A DNA stretch of 64,000 nucleotides, from positions 243,196 to 307,195 of the forward strand of contig NZ_FPJO01000005.1 in assembly GCF_900119365.1 (NCBI RefSeq), written 5' to 3'. The notes beneath the pieces were generated by a model. It saw only the letters and a list, made by a program, of their open reading frames with translations, did not search any database and was not told the origin of the DNA. Made by a program: the position numbers and the translations under genes. The stretch is from Streptomyces atratus. Its GTDB lineage: Bacteria; Actinomycetota; Actinomycetes; Streptomycetales; Streptomycetaceae. Shown here one piece after another: positions 1-8,620 of this stretch (position 1 is the stretch's first letter; every line of letters starts with the position of its first letter).

Positions 1-1700
1 ACGCGGTGGTCCGGACGGGCGAGCAGCTCGCGGGCGTACTCCTGCAGGGCCATGGCGTACTTGGGGTCCTGAGTCGACGGGTAGGGGCTCTTGGTCCTGT
101 CGTACACCGACCGGGGCAGCACATCGGCGGTGGCCTCGCGCAGCAGGCTCTTCTCCCTTCCGTCGAAGGACTTGAGGGCCCAGGGCGCGTTGTAGACGTA
201 CTCGACGAGCCGGTGGTCGCAGAACGGCACCCGGACCTCCAGGCCGACCGCCATGCTCGCCCGGTCCTTGCGGTCGAGCAGGACGCGCACGAACCGGGTC
301 AGGTGGAGGTGGCAGATCTTGCGCATGCGGTACTCGAAGTCGCTCTCGCCGGTGAGCCGTTCGATGCCGGCGACAGCGGCTTCGTAGCTGTGGCGGACGT
401 AGCCCTCCAGGTCGAGGGCGCGGCCGAGGTCGTCGCGGAGCACGTCCGAGTCCTCGCCGAAGTGCTCGGCCATCCGCACCAGCCAGGGGAAGGTGTCGGC
501 GCTGCGGGCCCGCTCGTCGAAGAACTGGAGGTAGCCGCCGAAGACCTCGTCGGCGGATTCGCCGGACAGTGCGACGGTCGAGTGCTCGCGGATGGCCCGG
601 AAGAGCAGATAGAGCGAGGCGTCCATGTCGCCGAAGCCCATGGGCAGGTCCCGGGCCCGGATCATCCGGGCCCGTACCTCCGGGTCGGCGAGGGTGTCGG
701 GGTCGAGCACGATGTCCCGGTGGAGCGTGCCCGCCTGCTGGGCCACGTCGTGCACGAACGGGGTGTCGGGGGTGGTGCGCAGTTCGTCGGCGACGAAGTT
801 CTCGGTGCGTCCCACGAAGTCGACGGCGAAGGTGCGGACCTTCTCGCCGCTCTCGGCGAGCTGCCGGGCGGCGAGCGCGGTGACGGCCGACGAGTCGAGT
901 CCGCCGGAGAGCAGGACGCAGCGGGGTACGTCGGAGACCAGTTGGCGGCGCACGATGTCGTCGAGCAGCGACCGTACGGTGGCGATCGAGGTGTCGCGGT
1001 CGTCGGTGTGCGGGCGGGTCTCCAGCCGCCAGTAGACATGCCGGCGCAGGCCGCCGCGGTCCACGGTGACGACCGTGCCGGGCTCCACCTCGTGCATGCC
1101 GTCCCACACGGCGTGGCCGGGGGTCTTGACCACGGTGAAGAGCTCCCGCAGCCCGTCGAGGGTCACCCGGGGCCGGGCCAGCGGATTGGCGAGGACGGCC
1201 TTGGGCTCCGAGCCGAAGAGCACACCGTCGGAGGTCGGCCAGTAGTAGAAGGGCTTGACGCCCATCCGGTCGCGGATCATGACGAGCCGGTCGTGGCGGC
1301 CGTCCCAGATCGCGAAGGCGTACATGCCGTTGAGCCGCTCGGCGAGGGCCTCGCCCCACTCCAGATAGCCGCGCAGCACCACCTCGGTGTCCGAGTCGGT
1401 GGTGAACCGGTGCCCGCGAGCGGTCAGTTCGTCGCGGAGTTCGGTGAAGTTGTACGCCTCACCGGAGTAGACGAGCGCGACCGCCCCCTCCGGTGTGTCG
1501 ACGGTCATCGGCTGGCGCCCGCCGGGCAGGTCGATGATCGCGAGCCGCCGGTGTCCCAGCGAGGCGTGAGCGGCGGTCCAGGTCCCCCGGTCGTCGGGTC
1601 CCCTGCAGGACATGGTCTGCGTCATCGCGTCCAGTTTCGCGACCTCCTCGGCCGCCCGCAGATCGCGGTCGAAGGAGACCCAGCCGGTGATGCCACACAT
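1..1700 (-). CDS. asnB: Asparagine synthase (glutamine-hydrolysing), C-terminus cut by window edge
   Basis: Makes asparagine from aspartate, ATP and glutamine-derived ammonia in the cytoplasm. The protein begins MCGITGWVSF, so Cys2 is the glutaminase nucleophile of a class II amidotransferase. A PDGTRVEL-like glutaminase core is not needed for the call, because the following RGPDD motif and the downstream synthetase domain with its SGGLDSS-type ATP-pyrophosphatase loop (around 880-905) complete the AsnB layout. About 567 codons are present; the family runs to roughly 600 in Streptomyces, so only the extreme C-terminus lies outside the window. The ATG at 1698-1700 is preceded by GGGAGGA at good spacing. 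No partner gene is visible. Streptomyces often carry several AsnB paralogues, some in biosynthetic clusters, so a role in tailoring cannot be excluded. Confidence 0.93.
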   Translation of the reverse strand, partial: MCGITGWVSFDRDLRAAEEVAKLDAMTQTMSCRGPDDRGTWTAAHASLGHRRLAIIDLPGGRQPMTVDTPEGAVALVYSGEAYNFTELRDELTARGHRFTTDSDTEVVLRGYLEWGEALAERLNGMYAFAIWDGRHDRLVMIRDRMGVKPFYYWPTSDGVLFGSEPKAVLANPLARPRVTLDGLRELFTVVKTPGHAVWDGMHEVEPGTVVTVDRGGLRRHVYWRLETRPHTDDRDTSIATVRSLLDDIVRRQLVSDVPRCVLLSGGLDSSAVTALAARQLAESGEKVRTFAVDFVGRTENFVADELRTTPDTPFVHDVAQQAGTLHRDIVLDPDTLADPEVRARMIRARDLPMGFGDMDASLYLLFRAIREHSTVALSGESADEVFGGYLQFFDERARSADTFPWLVRMAEHFGEDSDVLRDDLGRALDLEGYVRHSYEAAVAGIERLTGESDFEYRMRKICHLHLTRFVRVLLDRKDRASMAVGLEVRVPFCDHRLVEYVYNAPWALKSFDGREKSLLREATADVLPRSVYDRTKSPYPSTQDPKYAMALQEYARELLARPDHR

Positions 1701-2151
1701 GTGCGTCCTCCCGATCCGGTCCCACCCGGGAAAGCCTCGTACGCACGGTGCCGCCCGCACCATCCGGGCGGTGTGCCGGAGGCGAAGCCCGACAGAACCA
1801 GTTGTAACTAACATCTATATTACGAGCGTCCACCTGGGATTGCGTACGGTCAACACGACCGTTACGTGGGCGCAGGCGCGCCCCTGTCACTTTCGGCCGC
1901 GCCCTTCCGCTTCCTGTACGCGGTGCCGCGCCCCCGATCCCTTGTGGGAGCGGCTCGTGGGCCCGGCAAGGATCGCGAATCGGCCATCGGTAAAGACTTG
2001 CTCAACCCGGGGTCGGCCGGTGGAGTGGACCGGTCCGGGCGGCAGCCGGTACGGGGCCGCCCGATAGGCTGGTCGCGACCCTGTTCGCGTCGGTGACCTG
2101 CGGTTTCCTGGGGGGCCCGCCCCGGGAAACCGGCCGACCGGCTGATCCGGA
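1701..2151. other. Intergenic region between divergent asnB and the hydrolase, with two hairpins
   Basis: No convincing gene is seen here. An AT-richer patch at 1798-1830 is the likely asnB promoter zone. An inverted repeat with CCGCCCG/CGGGCGG arms sits at 1752-1771 in the asnB leader. A 13-bp hairpin with CGGTTTCC and GGAAACCG outer arms occupies 2101-2132, just upstream of the GTG at 2152. It could attenuate or terminate transcription into that gene. Function is inferred from structure only. Confidence 0.4.
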
Positions 2152-2891
2152 GTGCCCGTGCCCGTACCGCTCGCCGTCGCCGTCGCCCAGCCCTCCTGCG
2201 TCCCCCTCGACGTCGCCGCCAACGCCGCGGCCCACGCGGAGGCGGTTCGGCGTTCGGGGGCCCGGCTGGTCGTCTTCCCGGAGCTCTCACTCACCGGCCA
2301 CGACCTCGCCGCCGAGGCCGTGTCCCCCGACGACCCCCGGCTGCGCCCGCTCGTCGCGGCCTGCCGCGAGGCGGGGCGACGGCGCTGGCCGGGGCGCCGG
2401 TGCGCGCCGCGGACGGGCGCGAGTACCTCGCCACCCTGGCCGTAACGGGACAGGGCGCGCGATGCGTGTACGGCAAGATGTGGCTGCACGGCGCGGAGTC
2501 CGACCGGTTCACCCCCGGCGAGAAGCCGCAGGTCCTGGTGGTCGACGGTCGTCGGCTGGGGCTCGCGGTCTGCTACGACGCCGCGGTCCCCCAGCACGCC
2601 GCCGACACCGCGGCGCTGGGTATCGACGCCTATGTGGCGAGCACTCTCTACGGCCCCGGACCCGAGCAGGCCGTCCGCCGCGACGGGCACATGAGCCGGG
2701 CGGCTCTCACCCATGGCGTGTGGGCGGTGCTGGCCACTTCGGCGGGCCCGAGCGGAACGCACGACCGGACATCGGGCGGCTCCGGCATCTGGGCGCCGGA
2801 CGGAACCGCGGTCGTGCAGGCCGGGCCCGAGGCCGGCGCCGTGGTGTCCGCGGCGGTGGGCGGGGCCCGGCCCGTGCCCGGGGCCTCCTAG
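2152..2891 (+). pseudogene. Carbon-nitrogen hydrolase (nitrilase superfamily), frameshifted
   Basis: Two overlapping reading frames together encode one nitrilase-fold hydrolase of about 245 residues. The first frame (GTG at 2152) carries the catalytic Glu in VVFPELSLTG. The second, ending at 2891, carries the catalytic Lys in YGKMWLHGAE and the nucleophile Cys in LAVCYDAA, so the Glu-Lys-Cys triad is complete once the frames are joined. The break lies near 2375-2382, where GCGGGGCGACGG would restore the frame with one more G, giving REAGATALAGAPVRAADG. This is either a real loss in a G run or a sequencing error. The usual substrates are amides or nitriles; none can be assigned. It overlaps the convergent GNAT gene by four bases. 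Confidence 0.85.
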
Positions 2892-3451
2892 ACGTTCTCG
2901 CCGGTCATCTCGGCGGTGACGGCCCACCGCTCGTGGTCGCGCCAGGCTCCGTCGATGAAGAGGAAGTCCGGTGAGAAGCCTTCGAGGCGGAAGCCGGCCC
3001 GGCGGACGAGGGCCAGTGAACCCTCGTTTCCGGGCTGGATGTTGGCTTCGAGGCGGTGCAGACCGAGCGGCCCGAAGGCGTACCGCCGGACGAGGTCGAG
3101 ACCTTCGCCCATCAGGCCGCGTCCTGCCGCGTGGGCGAAGGCCCCGTATCCGAGCGCACCGCAGCGGAAGGCTCCGGCGACAATGTTGTTGATGTTGATG
3201 AACCCCGCGATTCCGCCGGCGGGTCCGCTCCCGTCGCCGCGTTCGCAGACGAGGAAGCCCGCCCTCGTGGGGTCCTCGATCAGCCGGCCCGCGTAGGCGG
3301 CGTACGCGCGGATGTCGTCGGGCGGGAAGAGCCAGGGACGGTGCAGGTCCCGGCTCTCCCGCGCCCGGGTGGTGAACTCCTCGGCATCGGCCTGCGTGAA
3401 GGGGCGGATCGCCGTGCGCCGTCCCTCGGCCAGATAGTCGCTTTCAGGCAT
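2888..3451 (-). CDS. GNAT family N-acetyltransferase (RimJ/RimL-like)
   Basis: A 187-residue acetyl-CoA-dependent acyltransferase of the type that modifies protein N-termini or small amines. The N-terminal part reads RRTAIRPFTQADAEEF, the usual GNAT entry. The acetyl-CoA-binding region is around GRGLMGEGLDLVRRYAFG, and the C-terminal LEANIQPGNEGSLALVRRAGF is the RimJ/RimL signature (N-x2-S-x3-x2-GF). It lies tail to tail with the broken nitrilase and 9 bp from the decayed hydrolase upstream. The substrate is unknown. The fold assignment is firm and the RimJ-like subgroup is likely. Confidence 0.9.
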   Translation of the reverse strand: MPESDYLAEGRRTAIRPFTQADAEEFTTRARESRDLHRPWLFPPDDIRAYAAYAGRLIEDPTRAGFLVCERGDGSGPAGGIAGFININNIVAGAFRCGALGYGAFAHAAGRGLMGEGLDLVRRYAFGPLGLHRLEANIQPGNEGSLALVRRAGFRLEGFSPDFLFIDGAWRDHERWAVTAEMTGENV

Positions 3452-3460
3452 CCGGCAACC

Positions 3461-4207
3461 CTAACGACCTCGCCCACGATTGGCAGTGGGAGAAGGAGCG
3501 GTGTCCGGGGCGAGCATCGCGGCGGTCCGGTCGGCCGGGTAGCAGCCGGAGTTGAGCAGCCGGATGGTGTCGCAGGCCCGGGACGCGAAGTGGAGGCAGG
3601 TGAGGTTGTTGAACCGGGACGGGTCGAGGCTCGCGTTCAGGACCGTCTGCCCCTCCCCCATCAGGTAGAAGCCATTGGTCCACTGCCACTTGAAGACCCC
3701 GGCGGTGTCGGACGAAACACCCTTGCGCGTACCGGCGTTGTTCGGGGCGAGCGCGTACGCCAGGTCGTTCCAGGTGATCAGCGGTACGAGGGCGTCGACG
3801 CGCCGGTCGACGGCCGCGGTGGCCATCTGGACGGCACCGCCGTACGATCCGCCGATCATGCCGACCGTGGGGTCGCCGCTGCCGTCCCGGGTGACGTAGT
3901 CGGCCTTGGTGCCGTCGTCGGCGGCGCGGGTCCCGGCGAGTACGGCGGGAGCCGGGTGCTGTGCGTCGACCCCGGCGGGGCGGTACAGATCGGCGTCGAC
4001 GGTGCAGGAGCGGCCGCCCGCCTGGACGGTGAACTTCAGCGGGGTGACGGTGTACGGGGACTGCTCGGCCGCGGTCGCCCGTGCCGCACCGGTGAGGACC
4101 AGCGGTGCGGCGAGCGCGGCTCCGGCCACATAGGCGGCCGACTTCCGGGAGAACGTCCGATAGCCGGACCGGGGGCGGGAAACAGCACGCGACACGAGGA
4201 CCTCCAC
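3461..4207 (-). pseudogene. Secreted S15/CocE-type alpha/beta hydrolase, internally deleted and truncated
   Basis: The open frame of 248 residues begins with a Sec signal peptide (hydrophobic stretch about residues 24-42, cleavage near ATA-AEQ). It retains the nucleophile elbow GMIGGSYGG and the following ITWNDLAYALAPNN block typical of X-Pro dipeptidyl-peptidase-like or CocE/NonD hydrolases. Intact relatives are about 500 residues. Here about 60 residues appear missing in frame between PAPAVL and GTRAADDG, and the protein ends soon after GCYPADRT, so the segments carrying the catalytic Asp and His are absent. It is therefore probably inactive. Other family names are possible, but a hydrolase remnant is clear. 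Confidence 0.75.
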
Positions 4208-4218
4208 ACCGAGAGCGC

Positions 4219-4234
4219 CTTACCGACCGGTAAG
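4219..4234. promoter_or_regulatory. 16-bp palindromic operator-like site
   Basis: CTTACCGACCGGTAAG is a near-perfect palindrome (seven of eight pairs) 12 bp upstream of the decayed S15-type hydrolase. This spacing and symmetry fit a TetR-type operator in its promoter. No regulator gene is adjacent, so the cognate protein may be elsewhere or lost. Confidence 0.45.
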
Positions 4235-4334
4235 TAATGAGCCGCGCTCATGCTGTGACACGTGTCATAGTGCTGTCAACGATCGGGACGGCATTCCCTG
4301 AACGATGCTCAACTTCTTTACGATTCAACGCCGT

Positions 4335-5279
4335 TCAGCTCAGTGCGGGCACCTCGACAGTAAGCGTGGCGGGGCCGCCGTCGGCCGGGGCGTCCAGGAC
4401 GGCGGGCACACCGAGTGGAATCGTCAGCGCCGTCGGTCCGTGCCCGAAGCCCAGCTCCTCCACCACGGGCACGCCCAGCGGGCCGAGCCGGTCGGCGAGC
4501 ACCGCCCGGACCTCCTCGTACGGGCCACACCCCGCCCAGGAGCCGCAGGCCACCCCGGCTACGCCGTCGAGCGCACCGGCCCGCAGCAGCTGGGTGAGGA
4601 TGCGGTCGATGCTGTACGGGTCCTCGGTGGTGTCCTCGATCACCAGCAGCCCGCCCCGGGCCGAGGTCCGGACGTGCGGGGTGCCGAGTTCGGCGGCGAG
4701 CAGGCTCACACAGCCGCCGTAGGTGATCCCGCGGGCCCGGCCGGGGACCAGCACCCGCGCGGTCGGCAGGCCGAGGGTCCGTACCGAGTCGGGCTCGAAC
4801 AGGGTGGCCCGCAGGGACTCCTGGGTGTCCGGGTCCTTGAGGAAGGTCTCGGTGCCGGCCATCGGTCCGTGCAGGGTGGCGAGCCCCATGCGCTGCGCGA
4901 ACGCCTCGTGGAGGACGGTGATGTCGCTGTAGCCGATGAACACCTTGGGCCCCGCCGCGCGCATCGCCCCCCAGTCGACCAGGTCGACCATCCGGTGCAC
5001 GCCGTATCCGCCGCGGGCGCAGATCACCGCGTCCACGGCCGGATCGCACCAGGCTTCCTGAAGATCCCTGGCCCGCGCCTCGTCGGTGCCGGCGAGGTAG
5101 TCCAGCTCGGGGTGGACCTCGCGCGCGTGCGGTGCCTCGACGGGCTCCAGGCCCCAGCCGCGCAGTACGTCCAGGCCCGCCTCCAGCCGGTCGGCGGGCA
5201 CCGGGCCGCTCGGTGACACGACGGCGATCCTGGCTCCCGGGCGCAGCCGGGCCGGGCGGGTCAGCGGTACGAGGGTCAC
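4335..5279 (-). CDS. S66 family LD-carboxypeptidase (MccF-like)
   Basis: A cytoplasmic serine peptidase of about 314 residues. Family members trim the terminal D-Ala from murein tetrapeptides (LdcA) or cleave peptide-nucleotide antibiotics (MccF). The nucleophile Ser sits in VFIGYSDIT, the Glu in LVIEDTTEDPY and the His in ELGFGHGPT, the normal Ser-Glu-His order. The GTG start at 5279 overlaps the stop of the upstream S9 peptidase in a GTGA arrangement, so the two are probably translationally coupled. It is the last gene of a four-peptidase operon, which supports a role in peptide recycling. Confidence 0.9.
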   Translation of the reverse strand: MTLVPLTRPARLRPGARIAVVSPSGPVPADRLEAGLDVLRGWGLEPVEAPHAREVHPELDYLAGTDEARARDLQEAWCDPAVDAVICARGGYGVHRMVDLVDWGAMRAAGPKVFIGYSDITVLHEAFAQRMGLATLHGPMAGTETFLKDPDTQESLRATLFEPDSVRTLGLPTARVLVPGRARGITYGGCVSLLAAELGTPHVRTSARGGLLVIEDTTEDPYSIDRILTQLLRAGALDGVAGVACGSWAGCGPYEEVRAVLADRLGPLGVPVVEELGFGHGPTALTIPLGVPAVLDAPADGGPATLTVEVPALS

Positions 5280-7255
5280 TTCTTCAGCTCCAGCCGCGGC
5301 ACGTCGGTGCGGTCGATCCCGAAGGTCTGCGCGTACAGGGAGAGTTCGGCCTCCAGTGCGCGGATCATGGTGTCGGCCCGCCGGAACCCGTGCCCCTCGC
5401 CCTCGAAGGTGAGATACGCGTGCGGGACGCCGCGTCCGTCGAGCGCGGCCAGGAACCGCTCGCACTGGACGGGCGGGCAGATCGGGTCGTCCAGTCCCTG
5501 GAGCAGGAGGAAGGGGGTGGTCAGCCGGTCGGTGCGGCCGGCCGGTGAGCGTTCGCGGTAGCGCTCGGGAACCTCGGCGAGCGGGCCGACCAGGGACTCC
5601 AGGTACTGCGACTCGAAGTCATGGGTCTCGCCGGAGCCCCAGCCGGTCAGGTCGAGGACGGGGTAGATGATCGTCCCGCAGGCGTAGACGCCGGTACCGG
5701 TCAGCGAGGCGGCGGTGGTCCAGCCGCCGGCGCTGCCGCCCCGGACGGCCAGCCGCCGCCGGTCGGCCGTGCCCTCGTCGGCCAGCGCCGCGGCGACGGT
5801 TGCGCAGTCCTCGACGTCGACGACGCCCCACTGCTCGCGCAGCCGGTTGCGGTAGGCCCTGCCGTAGCCGGTGGAGCCGCCGTAGTTCACCTCGGCGACG
5901 CCGATGCCGCGCGAGGTGAAATAGGCGATCTCCAGGTCGAGTGCGAGCGCGGCGTGGCCGGTCGGGCCGCCGTGCGCCCAGACCACGTAGGGCGGCCGTT
6001 CGTCCTCGGGGCCGGACCGGTCGGGGCTGCGCGGCGGGTAGACGTGGGCGTGGACCTCTCGTCCGTCGGGCCCGGTGAAGGTGCGGTTCTCGGGCCGGGG
6101 GTAGTACGCGGGGTCGACGGCGTCCTGGTGCGGTGCCCCGATGACACGGGTGCGGCCGGTCGCGGTGTCCAGCTCCACCACCTCGAACGCGCTGTACGGG
6201 CTCGCCGCGACGCCTACGACCCGGCTGCCGTGCACGGCGAGCGTCTCGGCCCATTCGGTCCAGGGCCCGGCGACGTCGACCAGTTCGCCGGTCTGCGGGT
6301 CGAGGATGCCGAGCGTGGTGGTGCCCTTGCCGTGGATGGTGGCGATCAGGCCGTTGTCCAGCGGCCGGAACCAGCTGAGTCCGATCTTCCAGAGCGGTCC
6401 GGCGAACTCCTGCTCGCGGGGGCAGAGCGCTACCGCGCCCCGGTGCGGATCGGCGCGGTACAGATTCCACCAGCCGCTGCGGTCACTGGCGAAGAGGAGC
6501 TGCCCGTCGGTCCCCCACTCGATCTGCGGCACCGACTCCTCGGGGCCGCCGTCGAAGGACCGGGTGTGGTGGAAGGTGCCGTCCTCGGCGACGTCCGCGA
6601 GCATCACCTCGGTGCCGTCCCACGGCATCCGGGGGTGGTCCCAGGCGATCCATGCGGCCTGCCGCCCGTCGGGCGAGAGCTTCGGCCCGGTGACGAACCG
6701 GTGGTTTCCGTCGGTGAGTTCACGTACCGCCGAACGGTCGTCGGCGGCCGAGCCGTCCAGGGGTACGGCGGCGATCACCCGGCGCAGCTCGGTGGGGCCC
6801 TCGCCGGTGAACTCCTCCAGGACGCACCACACTTCGCCCCGGTCGGGGTGGAGCTGCGGGTCGGCCCAGCGCAGCCCGCCGCCGACGGCCGAGACCGGGG
6901 TGAGCGGCCGGGGCTCGTCGGGTCCGTCCGGGGCGTAGGCGTAGAGCCGCTGGTCGGCGAAGTGGACAAAGACGATCAGCGGGCCGCCCTCGGCCCGCCC
7001 GGTCCCGGCCCAGGGCACTCCGCCGTACTCGATGACCCGGCTCCGTACGTTCCACGGCGCGGGCAGCACGCAGTCGGTGCTCCCGTCCGCTCGGCGGCGG
7101 ATCAGGGCGCGGCGGCCCGCCTCGGCGGGGCGCGGCTCCGTCCACCACACCTCGTCGCCGACGGTGCCGGCGTACTCCGGGCGGCCGTCGTGGGAGGCGG
7201 CGAGCGCGGCGTCGATCGGCGACGGCCAGGTTCCGTAAGCCCCGGTGGGCAGCAT
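5276..7255 (-). CDS. S9 family prolyl oligopeptidase
   Basis: A 659-residue peptidase with no signal peptide, so probably cytoplasmic. The N-terminal ~380 residues form the beta-propeller (repeated blocks such as DGRQAAWIAWDHP). The C-terminal alpha/beta-hydrolase domain has the nucleophile in RGGSAGGWTT, the Asp in LLQGLDDPICPP and the His in FEGEGHGFRR. Length and order match dipeptidyl-aminopeptidase/acylaminoacyl-peptidase relatives. It follows the M20 gene by 21 bp and overlaps the S66 gene by 4 bp. Prolyl or acylaminoacyl specificity cannot be decided from sequence. Confidence 0.93.
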   Translation of the reverse strand: MLPTGAYGTWPSPIDAALAASHDGRPEYAGTVGDEVWWTEPRPAEAGRRALIRRRADGSTDCVLPAPWNVRSRVIEYGGVPWAGTGRAEGGPLIVFVHFADQRLYAYAPDGPDEPRPLTPVSAVGGGLRWADPQLHPDRGEVWCVLEEFTGEGPTELRRVIAAVPLDGSAADDRSAVRELTDGNHRFVTGPKLSPDGRQAAWIAWDHPRMPWDGTEVMLADVAEDGTFHHTRSFDGGPEESVPQIEWGTDGQLLFASDRSGWWNLYRADPHRGAVALCPREQEFAGPLWKIGLSWFRPLDNGLIATIHGKGTTTLGILDPQTGELVDVAGPWTEWAETLAVHGSRVVGVAASPYSAFEVVELDTATGRTRVIGAPHQDAVDPAYYPRPENRTFTGPDGREVHAHVYPPRSPDRSGPEDERPPYVVWAHGGPTGHAALALDLEIAYFTSRGIGVAEVNYGGSTGYGRAYRNRLREQWGVVDVEDCATVAAALADEGTADRRRLAVRGGSAGGWTTAASLTGTGVYACGTIIYPVLDLTGWGSGETHDFESQYLESLVGPLAEVPERYRERSPAGRTDRLTTPFLLLQGLDDPICPPVQCERFLAALDGRGVPHAYLTFEGEGHGFRRADTMIRALEAELSLYAQTFGIDRTDVPRLELKK

Positions 7256-7276
7256 GATCGATTCCCCCTGTTGCGG

Positions 7277-8620
7277 TCAGGCAGTACGCAGATAGTGGTC
7301 GAGGACGCGGACGCCGAAGTGCAGGGCCTCGACGGGGACGCGTTCGTCGACGCCGTGGAACAGCGCCTGGTAGTCGAAGCCGACGGGCAGTTTCAGCGGT
7401 GAGAAGCCGTAGCCGGTGATGCCGAGCCGGGAGAACTGCTTGGCGTCCGTGCCGCCCGACATGCAGTACGGCACGACGTGGCCGGCCGGGTCGAAGCGTT
7501 CGATCGCGGCGCGCAGCTTGGCGAAGGTCGGCGAGTCGACCGGGGCCTGGAGCGGGACCTCGCGGTGGTGGAACTCCCAGTCGACGTCGGGGCCGGTCAG
7601 CCGGTCCAGGGTGGCGTGGAACTCGTCCTCGCCGCCGGGCACCATTCGGCCGTCGACGAAGGCGGTGGCGTGGCCCGGGATCACGTTGACCTTGTACCCG
7701 GCCTCCAGCATGGTCGGGTTGGAGCTGTTGCGGACGGTCGGCGCGACGAGTTCGGCGGCGGGGCCGAGCTTGCCGAGCAGGTCGTCGACGTCGAAGCCGG
7801 GGGCGTCGAGGTCGGGGTGGATGCCGTGCAGGGCGGCGAGTTCGGTGAGCGCGGCGCGGACCGTCGGGGTGAGCCGGACGGGCCATTCGTGCTTGCCGAT
7901 CCGGGCGATGGCCTCGGCGAGCGTGCTGACCGCGTTGTTCTTGTTGACCTTGGAGCCGTGGCCGGCCTTGCCGTGCGCGGTGAGCTTCAGCCAGGCGGTG
8001 CCGCGCTCGCCCGCGGCGATCGGGTAGAGCGGGAGGTCCGGTCCGGCGTGGAAGGTGAAGGCGCCGGATTCGCTGATGCCCTCCGTACAGCCTTCGAAGA
8101 GCCCGGCGTGCCGGTCGGCGAGGAAGCCGGAGCCGTCGTCGGCGCTGGCCTCCTCGTCGGCGGTGTACGCGATCACGATGTCGCGGCGGGGCCGGACCCC
8201 GGCCCGTGCCCAGGCGCGCACGACGGCCAGGACCATCGCGTCCATGTTCTTCATGTCGATGGCGCCGCGCCCCCAGACGACCCCGTCGCGGACCTCGCCG
8301 GAGAAGGGGTGCACGGTCCAGTCGGCCGCCTCGGCCGGGACCACGTCGAGGTGGCCGTGGACGAGCAGGGCGTCGGCGGACGGGTCGGTCCCGGGAATCC
8401 GGGCGACCACATTGGTGCGTCCGGGGGTCCGCTCCAGCAGGGTGGGTTCCAGCCCGGCGGCGGCCAGCCGCTCGGCGACGTACTCGGCGGCCGGGCGTTC
8501 GCGGCAGTCGCCGCCGCCGCGGTTGGTGGTGTCGATCCGGATCAGTTCGGAGGTGAACGTCACCGATTCGTCGAGCGCCTGCTGGTCGACGCTCTCCCGG
8601 GGACCGGTCGCCTCAGCCAT
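7277..8620 (-). CDS. M20 family metallodipeptidase/deacylase
   Basis: A two-zinc peptidase of 447 residues. The metal ligands are visible in LLVHGHLDVVP (His and the catalytic-pair Asp), WGRGAIDMKN (bridging Asp) and TADEEASADDG (general-base Glu and ligand Glu). The lid domain occupies about residues 205-330, and the final His ligand is probably in the C-terminal LFHGVDE. Family members release amino acids from dipeptides or N-acyl amino acids. The start ATG lies inside the end of the M55 gene (8-bp overlap), which points to one transcript with the neighbouring peptidases. Confidence 0.92.
   Translation of the reverse strand: MAEATGPRESVDQQALDESVTFTSELIRIDTTNRGGGDCRERPAAEYVAERLAAAGLEPTLLERTPGRTNVVARIPGTDPSADALLVHGHLDVVPAEAADWTVHPFSGEVRDGVVWGRGAIDMKNMDAMVLAVVRAWARAGVRPRRDIVIAYTADEEASADDGSGFLADRHAGLFEGCTEGISESGAFTFHAGPDLPLYPIAAGERGTAWLKLTAHGKAGHGSKVNKNNAVSTLAEAIARIGKHEWPVRLTPTVRAALTELAALHGIHPDLDAPGFDVDDLLGKLGPAAELVAPTVRNSSNPTMLEAGYKVNVIPGHATAFVDGRMVPGGEDEFHATLDRLTGPDVDWEFHHREVPLQAPVDSPTFAKLRAAIERFDPAGHVVPYCMSGGTDAKQFSRLGITGYGFSPLKLPVGFDYQALFHGVDERVPVEALHFGVRVLDHYLRTA

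Noticed and set aside
6..1811. Long plus-strand open frame of 601 codons over asnB
   Set aside because: It is the antisense of asnB; the composition is GC-frame bias (Gly, Val, His, Glu-rich) and no motif is present, while the minus strand has a full AsnB.
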